DNA of 19,317 bases, taken from positions 1-19,317 of the forward strand of contig CABRGB010000032.1 in NCBI GenBank assembly GCA_902470345.1, given 5' to 3'. Source of the stretch: an uncultured Collinsella sp. Lineage in GTDB: Bacteria > Actinomycetota > Coriobacteriia > Coriobacteriales > Coriobacteriaceae. Below the pieces are notes generated by a model. The model saw only the letters and a list, made by a program, of their open reading frames with translations, made no database searches and had not been told where the DNA came from. Shown piece by piece: positions 13,177-19,317 of this stretch. Within the stretch, counting starts at the first letter, position 1. Each line of letters begins with the position of its first letter. A program made the translations under genes and the position numbers.

Positions 13177-13725
13177 TGTGTAACCACGCTCCTAGTTACG
13201 TGTAATGCGGCGCTCTCTCACACCGCTGCTTATTGAATTCTTGAATTTTCGGCTTGCACTACCGGCTTCTTCCGTTCTTCACCACACGCTGGTGCAGGAA
13301 AAACGTTTGTCCACCTTGGAACTACAACCCAAAACCCAAGATTTCACCCGTCTGAGAAGGATAACATAGCGACCCTCTCCATCTGGGCTGTTATATGTTT
13401 CTTTTTTTATATCATAAGGGCGTTTTTTACAAACCCGCAGGAAATGAGAGCGTGAACAACTACCGTTCACCGATTTGTTTGGTATTTTTGCTTGCCTTTG
13501 TACGACGTTCACTCTAGCTGTTATGCCAGCTTTAGCAGGGTAAAGTGCCTCTGAGTAGGCTTTAGGGCATGCCTAACGATCTGCCCCTAACTTTGCTGGC
13601 ACCGACGGTGTACGGAGGTCGCCTAAAGGTAGTTTTCTAGACATGTCCCAAAATCTACCGCATAGGGTACGCGTGCAAGGGTATCATCTTTCACCGAAAA
13701 TAGTTTCTAGTGTTAGGGGTTTTCG
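13177..13725. other. Divergent intergenic region between pflB and marR
   Basis: 549 bp without a convincing gene. A possible pflB promoter on the minus strand is TATAAA (13411-13406) or TATGAT (13416-13411), with TTGTAA at 13432-13427 giving only 15 bp to TATAAA, so the assignment is weak. The dyad GTGAAC (13452-13457)/GTTCAC (13465-13470) encloses another AACGGTAG box (minus strand). TGCCAGC (13524-13530) and GCTGGCA (13595-13601) could close a branched structure. TAGTTTTCTAG (13631-13641) and TAGTTTCTAG (13701-13710) are near-repeats upstream of marR and may be MarR sites. A 77-residue reading at 13279-13512 looks like noise. Confidence 0.5.
13452..13470 (-). promoter_or_regulatory. Dyad with AACGGTAGTT core upstream of pflB
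   Basis: GTGAACAACTACCGTTCAC has perfect 6-bp arms and, read on the minus strand, contains AACGGTAGTT, identical to the 10-mer at 4799-4808 in front of the DegV gene. It sits about 20-40 bp upstream of the weak pflB promoter candidate. Confidence 0.45.
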
Positions 13726-13737
13726 GTGGAAGATACC
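13680..13737 (+). promoter_or_regulatory. Hairpin occluding the marR start codon
   Basis: GGTATC (13680-13685) pairs with GATACC (13732-13737), and TTTCACCGAAAA (13689-13700) pairs with TTTTCGGTGGAA (13720-13731) with one G-U pair. A 3-nt bulge (ATC) separates the two stems. The GTG start at 13726 lies inside the right arm and the AGGGG ribosome site (13715-13719) lies in the 19-nt loop. It could work as RNA or as a DNA dyad bound by MarR. Confidence 0.6.
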
Positions 13738-14175
13738 GATTTCCGTGAACTTGGACGTCAGCTCCTTACCGAGTTCGGCAGCATGCATCAGCGCATTTCG
13801 CGTTTTGCGGACAAAGCCCTCGGCGGCGAGATGGCCGTCATGCGCGCCCTCATACTCGCCGGCGGTTCGCTCACGCCGAGCGAACTCGCTGATCGCGCCT
13901 GGGTCTCGAGTGCCCGCATCGCCAATATCCTACGCGCTCTCGAAGCCAAGGGCTGGGTCGAGCGCGAGCACTCAAAGACTGACCGTCGTCGCGTACACGT
14001 CATAGTGACCGACAAGGGATTCCAGGATCTCGAAATCAAACGTCGGGAATTCGAGGACCGCACCGCGGCCTTCCTCGAGCAGCTTGGCGAAACAGATACC
14101 CAAGAGATGGTGCGCCTTCTTAGACGTGCCAACGAAATTATCGACCGCAATCAAGAAAGGAGAGATGCCGAGTGA
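13726..14175 (+). CDS. MarR-family transcriptional regulator
   Basis: A 149-aa winged helix-turn-helix regulator. The DNA-binding core runs from about residue 36 to 105, including LTPSELADRAWVSSARIANI (recognition helix region) and the wing segment HSKTDRRRVHVIVTDKG. Helices at both ends would form the MarR dimer. The GTG start at 13726 has AGGGG six nt upstream. The gene overlaps the next ABC transporter gene by 4 nt (GTGA), so regulator and exporter are one operon. By analogy with MarR-exporter pairs it probably represses the operon and is released by a compound the transporter removes; the ligand is unknown. The start codon lies in a stable hairpin, listed separately. Confidence 0.9.
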   Translation: MEDTDFRELGRQLLTEFGSMHQRISRFADKALGGEMAVMRALILAGGSLTPSELADRAWVSSARIANILRALEAKGWVEREHSKTDRRRVHVIVTDKGFQDLEIKRREFEDRTAAFLEQLGETDTQEMVRLLRRANEIIDRNQERRDAE

Positions 14176-16538
14176 GGATTCTCAAGCTCTTTAAAAAACA
14201 TATCCTGGCACTGTTCGCAGCTATCGTACTTATCGTAATCAGCTGCAACGCCGATCTGGCGCTGCCTACCTATATGAGCGACATCGTCGACGTGGGTGTG
14301 CAGCAAGGCGGCATCGCGTCGCCCGTACCCGACACCATCCGCGCCGAATCGCTCGACGACCTCGAACTCTTTATGAGCGCCAAGGACGCCAAGGCTGTGG
14401 AGGCCGTGTTTAGCAAGGCTGACAAAAACGACATTCGAACGTACGAGGGCACCGAGGAAGAGCGTGCCGATGGAGGCAAGATTGCCGACATTATGAGCCT
14501 GCCCGAGACTGTTGTCCTTTCGCTCAACCAGGGCATCGACGCCAACTCCATGGGCGACATGATGGGCTCGTCCAGCGAGAAAGACGACAACGCTGCCCAG
14601 GCCATGCCCACCCCCGAGCAAATGGCAGCGATGACGCCCGAGCAGCTCGCCGAGATGCAGCAGAAGGCCGCGGCGGCGCAGAACATGCAAAAGCAGATTG
14701 ATGCCGACGGCGGTAAGATCACTATGAAGAGCCTGCGCCTGGGTGTCGAGGGCGGCCTGGTAGACCAAAGCAAGCTCGTCGAGGGCGCCAACCAAATGGC
14801 GGACAAAATGGGCTCCATGTCGGGCTCCATCGTCACCCAGCGCGCCGTGAGCTATGTACAGGACGAGTACAAGGCGCAGGGCATCGACCCCGCCGACGTG
14901 CAGAACGCCTACCTGAGCCGCATGGCGACCACGATGTTTGGACTGTGCCTCGTGTCGCTCGTCGCCACCATCCTGACCGGTGCCGTGGCTTCGCGCACCG
15001 CCTGCTCCATCGCCCGCGACCTGCGCCGCGAGACCTTCAACAAGGTTATGCACTTCTCGCCGGCCGAGGTGGGCAAGTTTAGCCAGGCCTCGCTCATCAC
15101 CCGCTGCACCAACGACATTCAGCAGATCCAGATGGCCGCAACTCTGTTTATCCGCATGTGTCTGATGGCCCCCGTCATGGGCATCGTCGCCGTCATGCGC
15201 GTCCTGGCCAACCATACCGGCCTGGAGTGGACCATCGCCGTTGCCATCATCGCGGTCTCGGCCGTCGTCGGCGTGCTTATGGGCCTCACCATGCCCAAGT
15301 TCAAAAAGATGCAAAGCTTTGTTGACCGCGTGAACCTTACCGCCCGCGAGCTGCTCGACGGCCTTATGCCCATCCGCTCGTTCAACCGCGAGGAACATGA
15401 GCTCGAACGTTTTGACAAGGCGTCGCTCGACCTGATGACCACGCAGCTCTACACCAACCGAGCCATGAGCTTTATGATGCCGCTCATGATGCTCGTCATG
15501 AACTGCATCACCGTGCTTATCGTCTGGTTTGGCGCGCAGGGCGTGTCCGACGGCGTGATGCAGGTCGGCAACATGATGGCGTTTATCTCCTACACCATGC
15601 AGATCGTCATGGCGTTTATGATCCTCACCATGGTTTCGGTCATCCTGCCCCGTGCCGAGGTCGCAGCCGAGCGCGTAGATGAGGTCATCACCTGCCCCAC
15701 GAGCATCAACGACCCTGCCTCGCCCAAACTGCCCGCGGCCAGCTCGCCGCGCGGTGAGCTCACCTTCCGCGACGTGAGCTTCCAGTACCCCGATGCCCGC
15801 GCCGACGTCATTAGCGGTGTGAACTTCACCACGCATGCCGGTCAGATGCTCGGCATCATTGGCTCCACGGGCTCGGGCAAGTCCACGCTCGTACAGCTGA
15901 TTCCGCGCCTGTACGACGTCACGGGCGGCAGCATTTCGCTCGACGGCATCGACGTGCGCGACATGACCCTTTCCGAGCTGCGCCGCCGCATTGGTTACAT
16001 CCCGCAGCAGGGGCGTCTGTTCTCGGGCACCGTCGAGAGCAACCTCAAGTTTGCCGGCGACATGGTGAGCGATGATGACATGCGCCAGGCCGCGCGCATC
16101 GCACAGGCCGAGGACTTTATCGCCGAGCGTGAGGGCGGTTACGACTCCCCCATCAGCCAGGGCGGCTCCAATGTTTCGGGTGGTCAGCGCCAGCGTCTGG
16201 CCATCGCCCGCGCATTGGCCAAAAAGCCCGAGGTCGTGGTGTTCGATGACTCGTTTAGTGCCCTCGACTACAAGACCGACGCGCGCCTGCGCGAGGAGCT
16301 GGCCAAAAACGTTACCGACGCCGCACTCGTGGTCGTGGCCCAGCGCATCGCGACCATCATGCACGCCGACCAGATCATCGTGCTCGACGACGGCCACGTA
16401 GTGGGCACCGGCACGCACGAGGAGCTGCTGCGCAGCTGCCCGGCGTACCTGGAGATCGCACAGTCGCAGCTTTCCGCCGAGGAGCTGGGGCTTACCCAAG
16501 AAGAAATTGCAGCCGTCACGGAAGGAGGCGAGCGCTAA
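14172..16538 (+). CDS. ABC exporter subunit with degenerate nucleotide site and large extracellular insert
   Basis: A 788-aa half-transporter (membrane domain fused to ATPase) of the heterodimeric multidrug exporter type. TM1 is at about residues 8-36. About 200 residues (45-246) then intervene before TM2, far more than a normal TM1-TM2 loop, with a Met/Gln-rich stretch at about 145-177. The ATPase domain has Walker A GSTGSGKST (564-572), signature VSGGQ (668-672), and Walker B VVVFDD (688-693), where Asp693 replaces the catalytic Glu. Gln724 replaces the switch His. These changes mark the degenerate-site subunit, as in TM287, LmrC and BmrC types. GTG start at 14172 with AAGGAG upstream; it overlaps marR by 4 nt and the partner gene by 1 nt. 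The substrate is unknown. Confidence 0.92.
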   Translation: MRILKLFKKHILALFAAIVLIVISCNADLALPTYMSDIVDVGVQQGGIASPVPDTIRAESLDDLELFMSAKDAKAVEAVFSKADKNDIRTYEGTEEERADGGKIADIMSLPETVVLSLNQGIDANSMGDMMGSSSEKDDNAAQAMPTPEQMAAMTPEQLAEMQQKAAAAQNMQKQIDADGGKITMKSLRLGVEGGLVDQSKLVEGANQMADKMGSMSGSIVTQRAVSYVQDEYKAQGIDPADVQNAYLSRMATTMFGLCLVSLVATILTGAVASRTACSIARDLRRETFNKVMHFSPAEVGKFSQASLITRCTNDIQQIQMAATLFIRMCLMAPVMGIVAVMRVLANHTGLEWTIAVAIIAVSAVVGVLMGLTMPKFKKMQSFVDRVNLTARELLDGLMPIRSFNREEHELERFDKASLDLMTTQLYTNRAMSFMMPLMMLVMNCITVLIVWFGAQGVSDGVMQVGNMMAFISYTMQIVMAFMILTMVSVILPRAEVAAERVDEVITCPTSINDPASPKLPAASSPRGELTFRDVSFQYPDARADVISGVNFTTHAGQMLGIIGSTGSGKSTLVQLIPRLYDVTGGSISLDGIDVRDMTLSELRRRIGYIPQQGRLFSGTVESNLKFAGDMVSDDDMRQAARIAQAEDFIAEREGGYDSPISQGGSNVSGGQRQRLAIARALAKKPEVVVFDDSFSALDYKTDARLREELAKNVTDAALVVVAQRIATIMHADQIIVLDDGHVVGTGTHEELLRSCPAYLEIAQSQLSAEELGLTQEEIAAVTEGGER

Positions 16539-18394
16539 TGGCAGACGAGACCAAGACTCAGATTCCCAAGCCCACCCGCCAGCGTGGTCCCATGGGCCGC
16601 ATGGGTGGCATGCGTCGTGGCGAAAAGGCCAAGGACTTTAAGGGCACCATGAGGCAGCTGCTCGGCTATATCGGCCAGCACAAGATTGCCGTGTTTACCG
16701 CCGTCGCCTTTGCCGTGTGCTCGGTCATCTTTAACATTGTGGGGCCCAAGGTGCTCGGCCAGGTTACCACCAAACTGTTCGAGGGCTTGGTCGCCAAGGT
16801 CAACGGCACCGGCGACGTTGACTTTGACTGGATCGCCAAGACGCTCGGCTTTTTGCTCTGCCTGTATCTGGCGAGCTCTGTCTGCAGCCTGGTCCAGGGC
16901 TGGCTCATGACCGGCGTCACGCAAAAGATCTGCTACCGCATGCGCAAGGAAATCGCCGCCAAGATTGCCGTCGTGCCGATGAGTTACTTCAACGGCCACA
17001 GCAAGGGAGACGTACTCAGCCGCATCACCAACGACGTCGATACGCTGGGTCAGTCGCTCAACCAGAGCGTGACGCAGCTCATCACGTCGGTAACGCAGAT
17101 TATCGGCGTGCTCGTCATGATGCTTTCGATCAGCCTGCCGCTTACCGGCGTCACCGTGCTCACGCTGCCGGCCGCCGCGATTATCTTGACCGTAATGATT
17201 CACTTCTCGCAGCCGTACTTCCGCGAGCAGCAACAGGTTCTGGGCGCCGTCAACGGCATTATCGAGGAGGACTTTGCCGGCCAGAACGTCATTCAGGTGT
17301 TCGACCGCGCCGAGGCCTCGATCGAAGAGTTCGACCGTCAAAACGACCGCCTCTTTATTAGTGGCTGGCGCTCGCAGTTCCTGTCGGGCCTGATGATGCC
17401 GCTTATGAGCCTGGTGGGTAACATGGGCTACGTGGGCGTCGTCGTGGTGGGCGCACAGCTCGCACTGACCGGCAACGCCACGCCCGGCGACATCCAGAGC
17501 TTTATCCAGTACGTTCGCAACTTTACGCAGCCCGTGCAGCAACTGGGCAACGTGAGCAACACGATGCAGTCGATGGCAGCCGCCACCGAGCGCGTCTTTG
17601 AGTTCCTGGCCGCGCCCGAGGAGGAGCAGAAAGCCGACGCGCAGATTCCCGAGAAGCGCCCTGGCCACGTGGAATTTGACCATGTCAAGTTTGGCTACAC
17701 GCCCGACAAGACCATCATCCACGACTTTAGCTGCGAGGCGCAGCCCGGCCAGACCATCGCCATCGTCGGCCCCACCGGCGCCGGCAAGACCACGCTCATT
17801 AAGCTGCTGCAGCGCTTCTACGATGTGGACGGCGGTTCGCTGCGTGTCGAGGGCGTCGACGTGCGCGACTGGGACCGCGCGGCGCTGCGCGGCGAGTTTG
17901 CCATGGTGCTGCAGGATACCTGGCTGTTTAACGGCACCATCCGCGAGAACATCCGCTACGGACGCCCCGATGCGAGCGATGCCGAGGTCGAAGCCGCCGC
18001 GCGCGCCGCACGCTGCGACCACTTTATCCATACGCTTGCCGGCGGTTATGACTTTATGATTAACGAGGAGGGCACTAACCTGTCGCAGGGTCAGCGCCAG
18101 CTCGTGACCATCGCCCGTGCCATTTTGGCCGACCGCCCGGCGCTGATTCTGGACGAGGCGACTTCCAACGTCGACACCCGCACCGAGGAGCTTATTCAGC
18201 GCGCCATGGATGCGCTGATGCAGGGCCGTACCAGCTTTGTCATCGCGCACCGCCTGTCCACGATCCGCAACGCCGACGTAATCTTGGTAATTCGCGACGG
18301 CGACATCGTCGAGAAGGGCACACACGACGAGCTACTCGCCCAGGGTGGCTTCTACGCCGACCTGTATAACTCGCAGTTCGACGAGGCGGCGTAA
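16538..18394 (+). CDS. ABC exporter subunit with canonical catalytic residues
   Basis: A 618-aa partner half-transporter. A short cytoplasmic tail rich in Arg, Gly and Met precedes six predicted membrane helices between about residues 45 and 340. The ATPase domain has Walker A GPTGAGKTT (411-419), Walker B ILDEA with Asp539 and the catalytic Glu540, and the switch His571 in IAHR. Its signature is LSQGQ (515-519), a departure from LSGGQ. In a heterodimer this imperfect signature pairs with the degenerate Walker site of the first subunit, leaving one fully competent site. The ATG at 16538 overlaps the previous TAA by one base, with GGAGG at 16523-16527, consistent with translational coupling and equal amounts. 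A strong terminator follows 31 bp downstream. Confidence 0.93.
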   Translation: MADETKTQIPKPTRQRGPMGRMGGMRRGEKAKDFKGTMRQLLGYIGQHKIAVFTAVAFAVCSVIFNIVGPKVLGQVTTKLFEGLVAKVNGTGDVDFDWIAKTLGFLLCLYLASSVCSLVQGWLMTGVTQKICYRMRKEIAAKIAVVPMSYFNGHSKGDVLSRITNDVDTLGQSLNQSVTQLITSVTQIIGVLVMMLSISLPLTGVTVLTLPAAAIILTVMIHFSQPYFREQQQVLGAVNGIIEEDFAGQNVIQVFDRAEASIEEFDRQNDRLFISGWRSQFLSGLMMPLMSLVGNMGYVGVVVVGAQLALTGNATPGDIQSFIQYVRNFTQPVQQLGNVSNTMQSMAAATERVFEFLAAPEEEQKADAQIPEKRPGHVEFDHVKFGYTPDKTIIHDFSCEAQPGQTIAIVGPTGAGKTTLIKLLQRFYDVDGGSLRVEGVDVRDWDRAALRGEFAMVLQDTWLFNGTIRENIRYGRPDASDAEVEAAARAARCDHFIHTLAGGYDFMINEEGTNLSQGQRQLVTIARAILADRPALILDEATSNVDTRTEELIQRAMDALMQGRTSFVIAHRLSTIRNADVILVIRDGDIVEKGTHDELLAQGGFYADLYNSQFDEAA

Positions 18395-18424
18395 CAACCG
18401 GCGGCAAACAACCGCAATGCCCAG

Positions 18425-18461
18425 AAAACGGGGGCGCAGGACAACCTGCGCCCCCGTTTTT
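18425..18461 (+). terminator. Rho-independent terminator of the marR-ABC operon
   Basis: Perfect 16-bp arms at 18425-18440 (AAAACGGGGGCGCAGG) and 18445-18460 with an ACAA loop, ending in TTTTT. It is a textbook intrinsic terminator on the plus strand, 31 bp after the exporter stop codon; the A-run on the left makes it plausible in both directions. Confidence 0.93.
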
Positions 18462-18516
18462 GCTCTGCGACCCTCAAACCGCCTCCCCTGGGACCTGATT
18501 GACAGCCCCTTCGAGG

Positions 18517-18753
18517 CCCCGTGGGCAAAAAATGGCAAATATGAGTACTGTTACCCTTTTAGTAACAGCCAAAACCGCCTCAAACGACCTCTTTGCGGCC
18601 TCTATACGCCTTCAAATTAATAAAACGCCCGTTAGCAGGCTTCCGTCTGCCAACGTTAATGAACATATTAATCACTTTGTCTATTATCTCGCTAGACGGA
18701 TATGTTACTAGGTTAGCAACCGTACTCATATTTGGCATTTTTTGCCCACAGGG
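18517..18753. repeat. 237-bp element bounded by 32-nt inverted repeats
   Basis: The arms at 18517-18548 and 18722-18753 are reverse complements at 30 of 32 positions. The AT-richer interior (173 bp) contains further hairpins: CTGTTAC/GTAACAG (18548-18568), GTTAGCAG/CTGCCAAC (18631-18654, one mismatch), and a nested AACATAT/ATATGTT (18662-18668, 18700-18706) around GTCTA/TAGAC (18679-18683, 18693-18697). No reading frame looks like a protein. Candidates are a MITE-like element, a structured RNA, or an invertible segment. The sequence 18462-18516 shows nothing recognisable, nor does 18754-18835. Confidence 0.7.
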
Positions 18754-18835
18754 TGTTTCCTAGGGAACCGACAACAGCCTTAGGGTCCCGCGCGACGCCA
18801 CTCCCTCCCGGTATCCGCCGACGTTCCCCCATATA

Positions 18836-18873
18836 AAACCTGCCAAAATAAACCTGTCCCTTTTGGCAGGTTT
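18836..18873. repeat. REP-like hairpin with loop TAAACCTGTCCC
   Basis: Perfect 13-bp arms AAACCTGCCAAAA (18836-18848) and TTTTGGCAGGTTT (18861-18873) enclose the 12-nt loop TAAACCTGTCCC. The loop nearly matches that of the hairpin at 2675-2709 while the arms do not. It ends 15 bp before the -35 of the aromatic biosynthesis gene. The terminal TTT is short for a terminator. Confidence 0.7.
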
Positions 18874-18888
18874 CGGGGTGACAAGGGC

Positions 18889-18917
18889 TTGCACTTTAGC
18901 GTGCGACAGCGGATAAT
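18889..18917 (+). promoter_or_regulatory. Sigma-70-type promoter of the DAHP synthase gene
   Basis: TTGCAC (18889-18894) and GATAAT (18912-18917) are separated by exactly 17 bp, one of the best promoter matches in the window. The predicted start near 18924 gives a leader of about 48 nt, too short for a T-box or leader-peptide attenuator. Confidence 0.75.
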
Positions 18918-18971
18918 GCCGAGCATTCGACAATACGCTTATTGCTCTTTCTATAGATTGAGGAGGCCCCT

Positions 18972-19317
18972 ATGGCCATGGAATTCAAACGCAGGCTGCC
19001 GATCCCCATGGAGATCCGCGAGGAAATGCCACTTTCTGCCGAGCTTACCGCCAAAAAGCAGGCATTTGACGCCGAGGTCGCCAAAGTCTTTACCGGCGAG
19101 GACGCACGTAAGGTGCTCATCATCGGCCCGTGCTCTGCCGACCGCGAGGATTCGGTGCTCGAGTATATGAACCGACTGGCCAAGACCGCCGAAGAGGTCA
19201 AGGACAAGCTCATCATCATTCCGCGCGTCTACACCAATAAGCCGCGCACCAAGGGCACCGGCTACAAGGGTCTTCTGCACAACCCCAACCCCGAGGCTCC
19301 CGACGACCTGCTCGAGG
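18972..19317 (+). CDS. Class I 3-deoxy-7-phosphoheptulonate (DAHP) synthase, N-terminal part
   Basis: The enzyme joins phosphoenolpyruvate and erythrose 4-phosphate to make DAHP, the first step of the shikimate pathway. The frame is open from the ATG at 18972 to the right edge, giving 115 residues of an expected 340-360. Recognisable features: IGPCSADRED at residues 51-60, whose Cys54 corresponds to the metal ligand Cys61 of E. coli AroG, and PRVYTNKPRT at 84-93, with Arg85 and Lys90 matching AroG Arg92 and Lys97. AGGAGG at 18961-18966 is a strong ribosome site. An in-frame ATG two codons later is less well spaced. Which feedback inhibitor applies (Phe, Tyr or Trp) cannot be told from this part, so no allele letter is assigned. 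Confidence 0.93.
   Translation, partial: MAMEFKRRLPIPMEIREEMPLSAELTAKKQAFDAEVAKVFTGEDARKVLIIGPCSADREDSVLEYMNRLAKTAEEVKDKLIIIPRVYTNKPRTKGTGYKGLLHNPNPEAPDDLLE

Noticed and set aside
11278..13236. 652-residue plus-strand frame opposite pflB
   Set aside because: A low-complexity Val/Gly/His-rich translation produced by the strong codon bias of pflB; no domain is recognisable.
13279..13512. 77-residue minus-strand ORF upstream of pflB
   Set aside because: There is no clear ribosome site or family resemblance, and it covers the promoter candidate and the AACGGTAG dyad.
14151..16499. 782-residue minus-strand frame opposite the first ABC gene, and a similar one at 16535-18325
   Set aside because: Both are His/Gly/Val-rich mirrors of well-defined ABC transporter genes.
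18517..18753. Insertion sequence with a transposase
   Set aside because: The interior is only 173 bp, has no transposase-like frame, and no clear target duplication is visible.
18754..18971. T-box or leader-peptide attenuator before the DAHP synthase
   Set aside because: No convincing GGTGGNACCGCG antiterminator sequence or leader peptide was found, and the good promoter leaves only about 48 nt of leader.

Overview
The window is about 19.3 kb of moderately GC-rich bacterial chromosome. Gene content and style (anaerobic pyruvate formate-lyase metabolism, PTS sugar uptake, heterodimeric ABC exporter, short intergenic regions rich in palindromes) suggest a gut anaerobe of the Coriobacteriia, most likely Collinsella or a close relative. 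That placement rests on recognising the protein style, not on a database match. No rRNA, tRNA, CRISPR array, transposase or phage gene was seen.

Layout. Positions 1-13176 are almost entirely minus-strand: engB (cut by the left edge), mtnN, a membrane-anchored serine beta-lactamase-like hydrolase, pflA, a DegV lipid-binding protein, then a beta-fructoside utilisation locus (GH32 sucrose-6-phosphate hydrolase, PTS EIIBC, a divergent GH32-like enzyme and, upstream, its LacI-type repressor). Next comes a pyruvate formate-lyase encoded in two pieces. Positions 13177-13725 form a divergent intergenic region. From 13726 the genes are on the plus strand: a MarR regulator overlapping a two-gene heterodimeric ABC exporter, a strong terminator, a roughly 240-bp inverted-repeat element, and a promoter driving a class I DAHP synthase cut by the right edge.

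How it works together. The LacI protein has four similar candidate operators, two in tandem over the sugar operon promoter, one nearby and one in front of its own gene. Sugar is phosphorylated on entry by EIIBC (the IIA domain must come from elsewhere) and the phosphorylated beta-fructoside is cleaved inside the cell. The resulting pyruvate can be split by the PFL, which PflA activates. The catalytic-cysteine protein (683 aa) ends just before the glycyl-radical segment, and an 83-aa gene downstream supplies that segment. The two lengths add up to an ordinary PFL, so this looks like gene fission, with the radical domain working in trans.

The strongest candidates for something undescribed are the split PFL with its hairpin-bearing intercistronic spacer; a recurring AACGGTAG box found upstream of three transcription units (serine hydrolase, DegV, pfl); two hairpins with unrelated arms but nearly the same loop (TAAGTCTGTCCCC and TAAACCTGTCCC); and several long intergenic inverted repeats, of which 18517-18753 is the largest.
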